This document shows positions 6,396-12,733 of a DNA stretch of 14,958 nucleotides, piece after piece. The DNA comes from CAIWKO01 sp964469155 (lineage in GTDB: Bacteria; Bacteroidota; Bacteroidia; Bacteroidales; CAIWKO01): contig CAYXXU010000091.1 in assembly GCA_964469155.1 (NCBI GenBank), positions 1 to 14,958 of the forward strand, written 5' to 3'. The position numbers were made by a program, and so were the translations under genes. The notes beneath the pieces were generated by a model, which was given only the letters and a program-made list of their open reading frames with translations, made no database searches and was not told the origin of the DNA. Each line of letters opens with the position of its first letter. The first letter of the stretch is position 1.

Positions 6396-7049
6396 TTAAG
6401 TAACGGTAATGCTCATAGTCATAGCATCAGCACCGCCTATATTTTCGACATATAGCCAAACCGTATATGTACCAGCAACAGAATAAGCATGGGTAGGGCT
6501 TTGTTCATAGCTTTCCGTACCATCACCAAAGACCCAATGCCAGGAAGTAGGCGCAAATGCTGTACCATCAGTAAAAGTAATAGTCTGGTCTACAGCGGGT
6601 GTACTATCATCCACAGTAAAATAAGCATCCGGCCGTCTAACCCAATTGCTAGGTTTAATGTAACGCATAGTTGTGATATAAGACCTTAAATACCTAGTAG
6701 AAGTATCCATATTAATTAGATTAGTAGTTACATAATCGCCTTTACTTATAAAGAGATTTACAGCTTCCGGATAAAAGAATTCGTACATACCAGTAACTAG
6801 ATAATAACCGTGGCCGTATGTGCTGCTATTCACATACACACGAAAGATAGTACCATCGAAACACACAAACCGCATACCAACAACACGATAAAGATAGACA
6901 TCGCTATTATTAGTAAACCCGCCGGAATGATTAGCACCCGAAGCAAGTTCAGAACCAGAAGTAAAAGTAACCAATGTGCCTATCTGCTCTAAAACACCAT
7001 TAACACCATTCAACCCGCTTTTAGGGGAACCATCGGGATAATCAACCAT
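6396..7049 (-). CDS. Structural/adhesion protein with C-terminal PKD domain
   Basis: A 217-aa protein with ATG at 7049 behind GAGGTG. Residues 141-217 are a PKD domain: F-T-V-D-D at the start, then W-H-W-V-FGDG-T, SPTHAY and AGTYTVWLYVEN, the family's classic turns. Residues 1-138 are an unrecognised beta-rich region with many Tyr, Gly and Asn. PKD domains are immunoglobulin-like folds common on archaeal and bacterial surface proteins and on viral tail or fibre proteins. With no signal peptide and a position among structural genes, a virion surface role is most likely. Codons are notably A/T-ending (AGT, ATA, TAT), unlike the GC-richer capsid genes to the right, which may indicate separate acquisition. 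Confidence 0.75.
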   Translation of the reverse strand: MVDYPDGSPKSGLNGVNGVLEQIGTLVTFTSGSELASGANHSGGFTNNSDVYLYRVVGMRFVCFDGTIFRVYVNSSTYGHGYYLVTGMYEFFYPEAVNLFISKGDYVTTNLINMDTSTRYLRSYITTMRYIKPSNWVRRPDAYFTVDDSTPAVDQTITFTDGTAFAPTSWHWVFGDGTESYEQSPTHAYSVAGTYTVWLYVENIGGADAMTMSITVT

Positions 7050-7060
7050 AACAACACCTC

Positions 7061-7477
7061 TTATAGATAACTCTTTATCATGCTTATTAAATGATCCATA
7101 ACATCCCCCAACTTAGACTGTAAGAGTGTCATATCTGGCTCATTATCTTCTTTCACATCAAGCATAACACCTATTGTATGATCATAATTAGCATCAACCG
7201 CCCAACCAACGAAATAGAGAGTATTGGGATTAACAATAAGATCATACCAGAGAGAAGCATCTATAACAACGCCATCACCTGAATAATAGCCATCCTGGTT
7301 AGAGGGAAGGAGCTGAACGGCATCATTAAGAATGCAACACCGAACGGTATTGTTTACGCCAGAGGGTATAGAAACATGCACTCCACGGAGAACACCCGAT
7401 GCAAGCTTTATAGTTTCGACTACAGGGTTATCAACGTCGTTTTCAGGCTCTACCGTGAAGAAAAAGGAATAATGCAT
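7061..7477 (-). CDS. Beta-rich structural protein, conserved viral type
   Basis: A 138-aa protein starting at ATG 7477, 2 nt after the stop of the 57-aa gene, so translation is likely coupled. Residues 1-108 are an all-beta pattern: an aromatic first strand (HYSFFFTVEP), a GVHVSIPSGV strand, C-C-I-L, a Q-L-L-P-S-N turn, and a later W-A-V-D-A-N-Y-D-H-T-I-G-V strand pair. The layout (receptor-like beta sandwich, Pro-Asn turn, His before the last strand) resembles small structural proteins I associate with archaeal and bacterial viruses. The C-terminal 28 residues form an amphipathic helix. Virion component is inferred; exact role unknown. Confidence 0.65.
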   Translation of the reverse strand: MHYSFFFTVEPENDVDNPVVETIKLASGVLRGVHVSIPSGVNNTVRCCILNDAVQLLPSNQDGYYSGDGVVIDASLWYDLIVNPNTLYFVGWAVDANYDHTIGVMLDVKEDNEPDMTLLQSKLGDVMDHLISMIKSYL

Positions 7478-7479
7478 GA

Positions 7480-7653
7480 TTACCTTGGCACTACCCTTAT
7501 CTCAGCAACTATAGAGCCATTCTGAGAGATGATTGGGACAGCAGACAAAGAGCATTTATGCTTTTCACATAGAGCGCCAAGCTCGTCAGTAAAAGCCTGC
7601 ATACGAACCTTCTGCTCCTCGGCTATAACGGCCCTGGCCTCTTCCGAGTTCAT
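7480..7653 (-). CDS. Small conserved-looking phage protein (57 aa)
   Basis: ATG at 7653 overlaps the TGA of the upstream gene (ATGA). The protein begins MNSEEARAVIAEEQ. It has an N-terminal helix (about 1-33, ending L-C-E-K-H-K-C) followed by a beta hairpin (LSAVPIISQNG, IVAEIRVVPR). Its 2-nt spacing to the next gene and codon use like its neighbours support a real gene. The helix-plus-hairpin form, with C-x3-C and V-x-P ending, resembles small hypothetical proteins found next to phage fibre genes. Function unknown. Confidence 0.7.
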   Translation of the reverse strand: MNSEEARAVIAEEQKVRMQAFTDELGALCEKHKCSLSAVPIISQNGSIVAEIRVVPR

Positions 7654-7955
7654 ATGGCTATATCCTCGAGTTTCTTACCGTCTGCGCTCTGGATCACTGT
7701 TCTAAGGGCTGGAAGAGCTATCATAAGAGCCTGGTTAATATCAGCCTTCCTAAGACCTTCATGGCCTGCAAAATCATTGGCCTTATAGCCTTCAGCGGAA
7801 GGATCATCCCCTGTAGCATCTATGACCTGAGACCTAAGCCCCCGGCCTTCCCAGGCAGCAAGGCATTTCTCCAGGTTGGCTAACCCGTTTAAGACCTGAG
7901 TAGCGGCTTGTCGAGCATTGGTTATCACATCACTTCTATGAGATTGGGTGGACAT
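7650..7955 (-). CDS. Small helical virion-associated protein (candidate)
   Basis: A 101-aa protein with a near-perfect AAGGAGGT ribosome binding site before ATG 7955. Residues 8-40 are helical (ITNARQAATQVLNGLANLEKCLAAW). A Gly/Asp loop follows, with D-F-A-G-H-E-G-L at about 62-69. A second helix runs from about 70 to 92 (KADINQALMIALPALRTVI). Proteins of this size and layout often lie beside fibre genes in phages and may be structural or chaperone-like; that is inference from context. The strong ribosome binding site suggests high expression. It overlaps the next gene by 4 nt. Confidence 0.65.
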   Translation of the reverse strand: MSTQSHRSDVITNARQAATQVLNGLANLEKCLAAWEGRGLRSQVIDATGDDPSAEGYKANDFAGHEGLRKADINQALMIALPALRTVIQSADGKKLEDIAI

Positions 7956-7971
7956 TTTTTAACCTCCTTAA

Positions 7972-9186
7972 TCAGCTTGTGGCATGGAAACCGAAAGTTT
8001 CCAGAGTTGATAAGATGCTATTCATTTTTCCATTTAAAGTGTTTATGGCAGTTATGACTTCTCCCTCCGTGTCGAGATCGCCAGCAGCGTAATCAACCTT
8101 GGCATCAGCAACGTGAGCAACTCGAGCAGAAGGTGCAGCACCAAGAAACCCTATAGCGGCAGCACTACCAGCACCACGGCAGCGGAGGCATTCACGTTTA
8201 ACGGTATCATAGGCACTTATGACGAGATCGGCCTTTCTGCTAGCGTGTGTGGCTTCATACCATAAAGCCTCGACAAGTGCAGCATCTTGATTCACCGTAG
8301 TACTGCTATGAAGCCCGAACCTTTGACTAACTCCAAAGCCAGCCGCAGGTGTGCCGCTACTGGAATGGCGAACAGTAAGACCTATAGTAACAGAATTAGC
8401 GACAGCATCAGAGATTAGATGGTCCGTCATGCCGTCGCCGCGGACATACATAATGGGAGAAGTCCAATTACGGAACTCGGCGGCGTATTCGGAAGCGGAA
8501 AGAACAACAATCCCGGTAGTACCATTGTGCTTGCCTGCTCGAAAAACAACAGAGGCAGCAGTAGGAGTAGTATGACCATTTATGCCGGAGAACATCAACG
8601 GTATAGCGGCGGCGTTGGCACTAGAAAAGCCCCCAAACGCCAATCCACCTGTGGAAGAAGTAACAGGGCCAATCATACCGATGGTCGCGGAATCGTGTTG
8701 ATAAGATGCCCAAACAGCAGAATACGAAGGGATTGTAACATAGGTATTACGGACAACAAACCCGGACATTACAGTAGTCGAATACCCTGTAACCTGCACA
8801 GGCCAAGCTAGAACGTCAGACGGGGAATCATAACCCGCCTGGAATTTGGCAGACTTAACGCCAACAAGAAACACCTGGATTTGACTTGAAGCTCCGACAG
8901 TAGAACCATCAGAAAGAACAAAATCGCCTATGGCAACTTTCCTTAGCACAAACTTGGAGGTATCATCATCCCAACAAACGGCGAACTCATCAACATCAGC
9001 GCCAAGAGAAAAATTAACATCGGTACAGTCAGCAAGAGCAGAAGAACCAGCGGCGACAGGCTCTACAAGAACAAACTTGCCGGTGTCATGGTCATAGTTT
9101 AAAGTGTAGCCATCAACACCGGCACCAAGAGTAACATCGATATCCGAAGCATCCTGCAACCGACCTATCCCGCTCGCTTTCTGCAT
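7972..9186 (-). CDS. Fibre-like receptor-binding protein
   Basis: A 404-aa protein, ATG at 9186, with its ribosome binding site GAGGAT overlapping the TGA of the preceding gene. The N-terminus has two tandem repeats of about 33 residues (10-42 and 51-82), each with L-x-D-x-x-D-[IV] and D-x-D-T-[GS]-K-F-V-L. This is the short repeat typical of phage fibre stalks. The middle (about 90-340) is Ser/Gly/Ala/Thr-rich beta sequence with no obvious enzyme motif. The C-terminus (about 345-404) has G-F-L-G-A-A-P-S-A-R, an acidic linker and a helix (EVITAINTLNGKMNSILSTLETFGF), a form often seen at the end of trimeric fibre proteins. I infer a trimeric host-attachment fibre; whether it sits on a vertex or elsewhere cannot be seen. 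Confidence 0.75.
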   Translation of the reverse strand: MQKASGIGRLQDASDIDVTLGAGVDGYTLNYDHDTGKFVLVEPVAAGSSALADCTDVNFSLGADVDEFAVCWDDDTSKFVLRKVAIGDFVLSDGSTVGASSQIQVFLVGVKSAKFQAGYDSPSDVLAWPVQVTGYSTTVMSGFVVRNTYVTIPSYSAVWASYQHDSATIGMIGPVTSSTGGLAFGGFSSANAAAIPLMFSGINGHTTPTAASVVFRAGKHNGTTGIVVLSASEYAAEFRNWTSPIMYVRGDGMTDHLISDAVANSVTIGLTVRHSSSGTPAAGFGVSQRFGLHSSTTVNQDAALVEALWYEATHASRKADLVISAYDTVKRECLRCRGAGSAAAIGFLGAAPSARVAHVADAKVDYAAGDLDTEGEVITAINTLNGKMNSILSTLETFGFHATS

Positions 9187-9197
9187 TTAGTTTATCC

Positions 9198-9584
9198 TCA
9201 GTGTTCTAAGTTGTGCTTTTCCCTTGGCCTTTCTCCGTGGACATCAGCAACCGGGCCTATCATGCCATTGGCTACGAGAGTCAGAATATCACCAGCGGTA
9301 GGAGTGGCGAAGATTGCATACATACCCTGGCCTGGGCCAAGAGCAAAGGGCCAGTAAAGAGTATGACTGACTTTAGCAGCAAAAGAACCAGCCGTACAAT
9401 CAATGGGAATAAGACGAGTACCTGAGAAGATGCCTATCTCAATGTAAGTAGCAATTGCTGTGGTTTCATCCCTTGCCATTATGGAATGACACTGGAAAAG
9501 CTGGCCTGGGCCAACCACGTCGGTTTTAAGAGTAGTTATCTCGGCTGCGGCAACAACACCAGCCTCGAACATCATAGGACGCAT
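9198..9584 (-). CDS. Small beta-sandwich virion protein (candidate)
   Basis: A 128-aa protein with ATG at 9584, AGGAG 6 nt upstream and a run of six T between. The sequence is nearly all beta: residues 30-45 (QLFQCHSIMARDET), 47-60 (YIEIGIFSGTRLIPI), 72-90 (SHTLYWPFALGPGQGMYAIF) and 94-106 (AGDILTLVANG). A single jelly-roll or similar sandwich is likely. Its place two genes after the candidate major capsid protein suggests a minor capsid, cement or penton protein; which one is not decidable. A hairpin just upstream could control its translation. Confidence 0.65.
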   Translation of the reverse strand: MRPMMFEAGVVAAAEITTLKTDVVGPGQLFQCHSIMARDETTAIATYIEIGIFSGTRLIPIDCTAGSFAAKVSHTLYWPFALGPGQGMYAIFATPTAGDILTLVANGMIGPVADVHGERPREKHNLEH

Positions 9585-9590
9585 AAAAAA

Positions 9591-9614
9591 CTCCTAGGAG
9601 GGCAGAGCCCTCCT
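9591..9614 (-). promoter_or_regulatory. Hairpin overlapping the RBS of the 128-aa gene
   Basis: AGGAGGGC (9596-9603) pairs with GCCCTCCT (9607-9614) around a 3-nt loop. On the transcribed strand this hairpin is followed by AGGAG (the ribosome binding site) and six T. CTCCTAGGAG at 9591-9600 is itself a perfect palindrome that could pair with the ribosome binding site. The element could attenuate transcription or reduce translation of genes after the capsid gene. It also directly abuts the stop of the 102-aa gene. Confidence 0.55.
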
Positions 9615-9921
9615 AATATGCATAAACTTCCTCAGCGATCAAGGCCAATGCAGCACCAGCGCCTCCCTGGGTTAGCTTAATCTGAGCTGTTCTTAGGTCT
9701 GCTGGAAGAAGCATACCTTCGAACGTCTCAGGATCAGCCATTGGGAACCGCAGGAAGCCATGAACATCTCCGGTTATGTGGAGATCGCAGGCTTTAGCAG
9801 AGATAGCCGCGATGGTCAGAGTACCAAGACCTGTAGAACCTACGGACTGGCCTGTCATGGTACAGGTATTACCAGTTATCGCAGAGACTACGGTTAATTG
9901 GGTTACTGTGCTTGTAGTCAT
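9613..9921 (-). CDS. Small beta-rich protein next to the capsid gene
   Basis: A 102-aa protein starting at ATG 9921, 3 nt after the stop of the capsid gene. It opens with Thr/Val-rich strands (TTSTVTQLTVVSAITG, TCTMTGQ), then has LTIAAISA, L-R-F-P-M-A-D-P-E-T-F-E-G, L-L-P-A-D-L-R, and a final L-T-Q-G-G-A-G-A-A-L-A-L-I-A-E-E-V-Y strand pair. The Gly/Ala-rich, all-beta composition and tight linkage to the capsid gene suggest a small capsid-associated protein made in similar amounts, which is inference. No enzyme motif is seen. Confidence 0.65.
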   Translation of the reverse strand: MTTSTVTQLTVVSAITGNTCTMTGQSVGSTGLGTLTIAAISAKACDLHITGDVHGFLRFPMADPETFEGMLLPADLRTAQIKLTQGGAGAALALIAEEVYAY

Positions 9922-9924
9922 GGT

Positions 9925-10788
9925 CTAAGCCACCCCTATAGTCATCGATCTTGGAGCAACTACAGCAGTCTTGATGTTGGCAAGATGAGTGTCCCGCGTT
10001 GCGCTGTTGGAAAGGAGCAAATCATAAACTTCCTCCCTAACGTCAAGGCCGGCGTTCTGCATTGCCTGGAAGTTATACCACTTGCCCTTTTCATAGATCG
10101 TGTTGAAGTTGTCCTTTCCGATCTCTACATCGGTAATGTCTGTAGCCTCGGCTACTGTATCCTCGCGAGCAGAGACATTTATGGCAAGGACAGGGTTAGA
10201 GGCAGGCAGATCCTCAACGATATCACCAGATGCAACAGTTGTTGCGGTGTAGAACTCTCTCAAGCCGAGCATGCCCTTGAAGGCTACAGGCTTGCTGTAC
10301 GGGAACTGGTGGGCTATGATAGTTACCGTAAAGGTTCCTGTGGCAAACGTGGTTACGGCCACAGCACCCCAGACGGTACAATCATAATCAATCTGAAGCT
10401 GTACGTTATTGAACTTTGCAAGATCCAGACCGAACTGCTCATCTCCGATGAACCGCCCAAACTCCATCCTGAACCAGACCTCATTAACTCCACTGGCCGA
10501 TTCTGTGAACGTGTAGGGCATTGGACGGCCATGCTTCATCCAGTACTGGCGGAAGAAGTCCTGTCCGGAGATGTGCCAGCGGTAATCGTTGCCATTGATT
10601 ACAAGGCTAATATGCTTGATGATATCAAGAATGTCCAGATTGATACCGGAAGTCGCGCCGTTAGTAAGGCGGATACCAATATCAAGGGCTGAGTACTTAC
10701 CAGCCTTGGGAAGATCCTTGCGGAAGAGAGCCGTATTGGAAGCTTGCGCCTCTCGGCTCATAATAACCGCTTGTTCGATACGAGACAT
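9925..10788 (-). CDS. Candidate major capsid protein, double jelly-roll type
   Basis: A 287-aa protein whose ribosome binding site (GAGG) overlaps the stop of the preceding gene. Residues 23-40 read RKDLPKAGKYSALDIGIR, then D-I-I-K-H-I-S-L-V-I-N-G-N-D-x4-I-S-G (55-76). These match the opening strands of jelly-roll capsid proteins (L-P-K-x-G-x-x-S, then I-I-K-x-I-x-L-x-x-N-G, then a G-x-D loop). A second strand group is at 105-135 (F-R-M-E-F-G-R-F, G-L-D-L-A-K-F-N-N-V-Q-L-Q-I-D-Y). Residues about 165-287 form another beta domain of similar length. Two domains in under 300 aa fit small double jelly-roll capsids (PM2 P2 is about 270 aa). Neighbours are small structural proteins, with no portal or protease. 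A single jelly-roll plus an extra domain is the alternative. Confidence 0.65.
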   Translation of the reverse strand: MSRIEQAVIMSREAQASNTALFRKDLPKAGKYSALDIGIRLTNGATSGINLDILDIIKHISLVINGNDYRWHISGQDFFRQYWMKHGRPMPYTFTESASGVNEVWFRMEFGRFIGDEQFGLDLAKFNNVQLQIDYDCTVWGAVAVTTFATGTFTVTIIAHQFPYSKPVAFKGMLGLREFYTATTVASGDIVEDLPASNPVLAINVSAREDTVAEATDITDVEIGKDNFNTIYEKGKWYNFQAMQNAGLDVREEVYDLLLSNSATRDTHLANIKTAVVAPRSMTIGVA

Positions 10789-10797
10789 ATTTTAGCC

Positions 10798-11220
10798 TCA
10801 CTGGTTCTTAGGGCTTGCATCAATCATAGCGCGAACAATAGGCTTAACCCTGTTGTCGATGTTCGCCATTGGATCGGCTGACCTATCTGGAAGGTTTACG
10901 CTGCGAAGGGCCTGGGCGATGGGTTCATAGTTAGCAGCCTGCTTATCTGCTCCGTTTCTCATGCCGTCAGCAATACGCATAGAGCCAAGGTTAGAAGCCC
11001 TGGACTTCCAGTCTGCCTCGCTGGTTCTCTCGAGGGCGACGGCCCTTCTGCGGAGAACCTGAGCGTTCTGCATCTGCTGTTCATAGAGGGCCTGGCCATT
11101 AAGTGCGCTCTCTTTCCAGTTGCTTGTTCTCTCTATTCCTGCCTTATACTTCCCAGGGACAATACCCAGAGAATCAACGTAAGCCTTCTTACGGTCTTGT
11201 GCGCTTGGAACAAACACCAT
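10798..11220 (-). CDS. Helical protein preceding the capsid gene
   Basis: A 140-aa protein. I chose ATG 11220 because AGGTGG lies about 7 nt before it; a GTG at 11232 is in frame but overlaps that site. The sequence is mostly alpha-helical and basic, with many Arg, Ala, Gln and Asn: S-A-Q-D-R-K-K-A-Y, G-K-Y-K-A-G-I-E-R-T-S-N-W-K-E-S, a long helix QALYEQQMQNAQVLRRRAVA, then W-K-S-R-A-S-N-L. Arg-rich helical proteins ahead of capsid genes can be scaffold-like, internal or genome-binding proteins; here that is inference. It is the first gene of the structural operon, downstream of the divergent region with motif copy C. Confidence 0.65.
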   Translation of the reverse strand: MVFVPSAQDRKKAYVDSLGIVPGKYKAGIERTSNWKESALNGQALYEQQMQNAQVLRRRAVALERTSEADWKSRASNLGSMRIADGMRNGADKQAANYEPIAQALRSVNLPDRSADPMANIDNRVKPIVRAMIDASPKNQ

Positions 11221-11476
11221 TTTCAATACCACCTAACACCAAATCGATTGTAAGGCCATTCAGAGGCTCATAGAGGCATGGGTGTTTAGGGTTGGAAGGA
11301 TTATGCCTCCGTGGGGTTTTATGGCCTATTTTCAAGACTTGGGACGTGCTACAGGTCAACTAGACGAGAGGGGATATACCAGTTTGGTTTAGAGCTGCTA
11401 TACCAATTCAGTTAATACTTTATAGAATCCTGAAATTATTAAGCCTAGGGTGTACCCCTAAAGGAAGGATTTGAAA
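11221..11476. promoter_or_regulatory. Divergent intergenic region, likely double promoter/operator
   Basis: This gap of 256 bp lies between the start of the structural operon (minus) and a nuclease gene (plus), so promoters for both should be here. It holds motif copy C (11246-11282). It also has an inverted repeat GAGGCAT (11273-11279) / ATGCCTC (11303-11309). Related blocks ATATACCAGTTTGG and CTATACCAATTCAG lie around 11374 and 11398. TTTATAGA occurs around 11420, and there is a short palindromic block TAGGG-TGTA-CCCCTA just before the plus-strand ribosome binding site. No single promoter model (bacterial or archaeal) clearly wins. Confidence 0.5.
11246..11282 (+). repeat. Dispersed composite motif, degenerate copy C
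   Basis: GATTGT at 11246-11251, then after 14 nt GGCTCATAGAGGCAT, which matches GGCTCATACAGGCAC of copy B except at two positions. Compared with B there is an extra 11 nt between the two blocks. It has the same strand orientation as A and B, and like them an inverted repeat follows (ATGCCTC at 11303). Confidence 0.45.
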
Positions 11477-12013
11477 ATGGGAACTCCAGCTTTTGTAGAA
11501 CAACCAAGCGTGCCAGATATGGTAAATGCACAGATAAGCGCCCTCATTGCTACCGGTGTTATAGCACAACCAAAGAAGAGAAGGAAGGGTATGAACTGGG
11601 AAAGCAAGCTCGCGTATGAGTACGTAGAGCGGTTTTATTCGACTTACCCGCGCTGGTTTAGGGTTTCAGTGGGGCCAGTGCCAGGAGGGAATAACGACCC
11701 GCTTTATTATAAGCTGAGGCGCTGGGCAGATGTAATTGTGAGAATGCCGGACCATATGCTCATAATGGAAGTTAAGATGTTGGCTAAGCCTGATGTTGTA
11801 GGCCAACTTCAGAACTACGCAATGCTCTTTCCTCAGACTCCTATGTTTGATAAGTACAAGGATCTGCCTTTGAAGACAAAAGTAGTTTGCTCATTGATAG
11901 ACGGAGCAACTAAAGAGTTTATAGAAAGCAAAGGGATAGAGGTTGAAGTTTTCAGAGGATCCAATTTTGATGAGTGGTACCAGCTCACAATAGTAAATAG
12001 AAAAACGCCGTAA
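11477..12013 (+). CDS. PD-(D/E)XK family nuclease
   Basis: A 178-aa protein. I chose ATG 11477, 7 nt after GGAAGGA; the upstream in-frame TTG 11471 is too close to that site. The restriction-nuclease fold core is visible: an N-terminal helix with E42 (NWESKLAYEYVERF), R-R-W-A-D-V-I-V with D85, I-M-E-V-K with E98 and K100, and a following helix V-G-Q-L-Q-N-Y with Q110. That is the D-...-ExK-...-Q set. The N-terminal 35 residues carry a basic patch (KKRRK). Such proteins in viruses act in recombination, end processing or host DNA degradation; the substrate is unknown. It is a single plus-strand gene facing a minus-strand operon, with its own divergent promoter region and a strong shared terminator. 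Confidence 0.8.
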   Translation: MGTPAFVEQPSVPDMVNAQISALIATGVIAQPKKRRKGMNWESKLAYEYVERFYSTYPRWFRVSVGPVPGGNNDPLYYKLRRWADVIVRMPDHMLIMEVKMLAKPDVVGQLQNYAMLFPQTPMFDKYKDLPLKTKVVCSLIDGATKEFIESKGIEVEVFRGSNFDEWYQLTIVNRKTP

Positions 12014-12037
12014 GGCCCTAGAGCCTTACGGTTTTAT
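12008..12037. terminator. Bidirectional intrinsic terminator
   Basis: CCGTAAGGC (12008-12016) and GCCTTACGG (12023-12031) form a perfect 9-bp stem with a 6-nt loop. On the plus strand TTTTAT follows; on the minus strand CGTTTTTCTATTT follows. It therefore can stop transcripts from both convergent genes. The stem includes the stop codon of the nuclease gene, and its right arm overlaps the end of the 82-aa gene. Confidence 0.8.
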
Positions 12038-12266
12038 CATTCTTTCCTGATTCTCTTCTATAGGCTTTCACCGCTTCCCAACCGATTTTAGGATCAACGC
12101 CCCATTTAGCAATGTAGTGATCCCTGGACAACTGCGCGCCGGTGCCATCAATCCAAATCTCAGGACCAACGATAGGCACAAGATGACCGGAGGGAGTCAT
12201 AGCCAGATAATCAGGGAGAGAAAGGCACGAAAGCCACTCTACAGCAGTTTTAGGTAGTTGAGGCAT
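12018..12266 (-). CDS. Hypothetical 82-aa protein
   Basis: No family recognised. ATG 12266 lies inside the end of the preceding gene (17-nt overlap), with no strong ribosome binding site, so reinitiation is likely. The protein has an N-terminal helix (KTAVEWLSCLSLPDYLAM), a beta pair (HLVPIVGPEIWIDG) and a C-terminal helix (DPKIGWEAVKAYRRESG). A Trp-rich, charged, small soluble protein. It is the last gene of the operon, ending in the bidirectional terminator. No function is proposed. Confidence 0.55.
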   Translation of the reverse strand: MPQLPKTAVEWLSCLSLPDYLAMTPSGHLVPIVGPEIWIDGTGAQLSRDHYIAKWGVDPKIGWEAVKAYRRESGKNDKTVRL

Positions 12267-12474
12267 AAGAACTCCCTATGTAAACTCTTCCGTTATCGTA
12301 AGTCAGAACTCCACCGAAAGAAGAGGTGTCTGTATAGAAATTATGCTCTCCCCAGATGGTGATAAGCTCTCCATCGACCCCATAAGTCATTATATCCTGG
12401 TTGGGGATGAACGAAGAGGCCGCCACCGCGCTAACAAGTACAAGAACAGCAGATAAAAATAGAAAGGCTTTCAA
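12250..12474 (-). CDS. Small secreted or membrane-anchored protein
   Basis: I chose the TTG at 12474 because AGGAGG (complement of 12485-12490) is then 10 nt upstream; a TTG at 12483 would be too close. From 12474 the protein (74 aa) begins MKAFLFLSAVLVLVSAVAASS, a typical signal peptide with a possible A-x-A type cleavage site near residues 17-20. The rest (about 54 residues) is polar and beta-rich (GELITIWGEH, GGVLTYDNGRVYIGSS). An exported protein of unknown function, perhaps acting on the envelope or on superinfecting virus; that is speculation. Confidence 0.6.
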   Translation of the reverse strand: MKAFLFLSAVLVLVSAVAASSFIPNQDIMTYGVDGELITIWGEHNFYTDTSSFGGVLTYDNGRVYIGSSYASTT

Positions 12475-12479
12475 GGAGA

Positions 12480-12731
12480 TCAATCCTCCTTGAACTGCTT
12501 TTTGATGTACTTTTCCAGATCCTCAAGATCATTGAGGAAGCGGTCTGCGTTGAAGGTGTTAAACGCGCCTCGGCTGGTCACGTCATGATTTACTGCGACC
12601 TGCTCTAAGAGCTGATGAAGGCAACCCTCAACGACTTCAAGGGCTTTATCTTCCGCAATGTCCTTCAAGGCCATTGTCCGAACTACACGCCGGGACTCGC
12701 CCGGTACTATATCAGGGTGTTCCTGTTCCAT
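12480..12731 (-). CDS. Small acidic helical protein
   Basis: An 83-aa protein with no recognised family. The start is ATG 12731, 2 nt after the stop of the nuclease gene upstream. It is mostly helical: MALKDIAEDKALEVVEGC, LHQLLEQVAVNH, then a C-terminal helix with coiled-coil character (LNDLEDLEKYIKKQF). Its last codons hold the AGGAGGA ribosome binding site of the next gene. It has no enzyme motif and may be a regulator or partner of the preceding nuclease, based only on linkage. Confidence 0.6.
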   Translation of the reverse strand: MEQEHPDIVPGESRRVVRTMALKDIAEDKALEVVEGCLHQLLEQVAVNHDVTSRGAFNTFNADRFLNDLEDLEKYIKKQFKED

Positions 12732-12733
12732 AT

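Noticed and set aside
9898..10692. 264-aa plus-strand frame opposite the capsid gene
   Set aside because: Shadow frame; the minus strand has the ribosome binding site, operon spacing and jelly-roll pattern.
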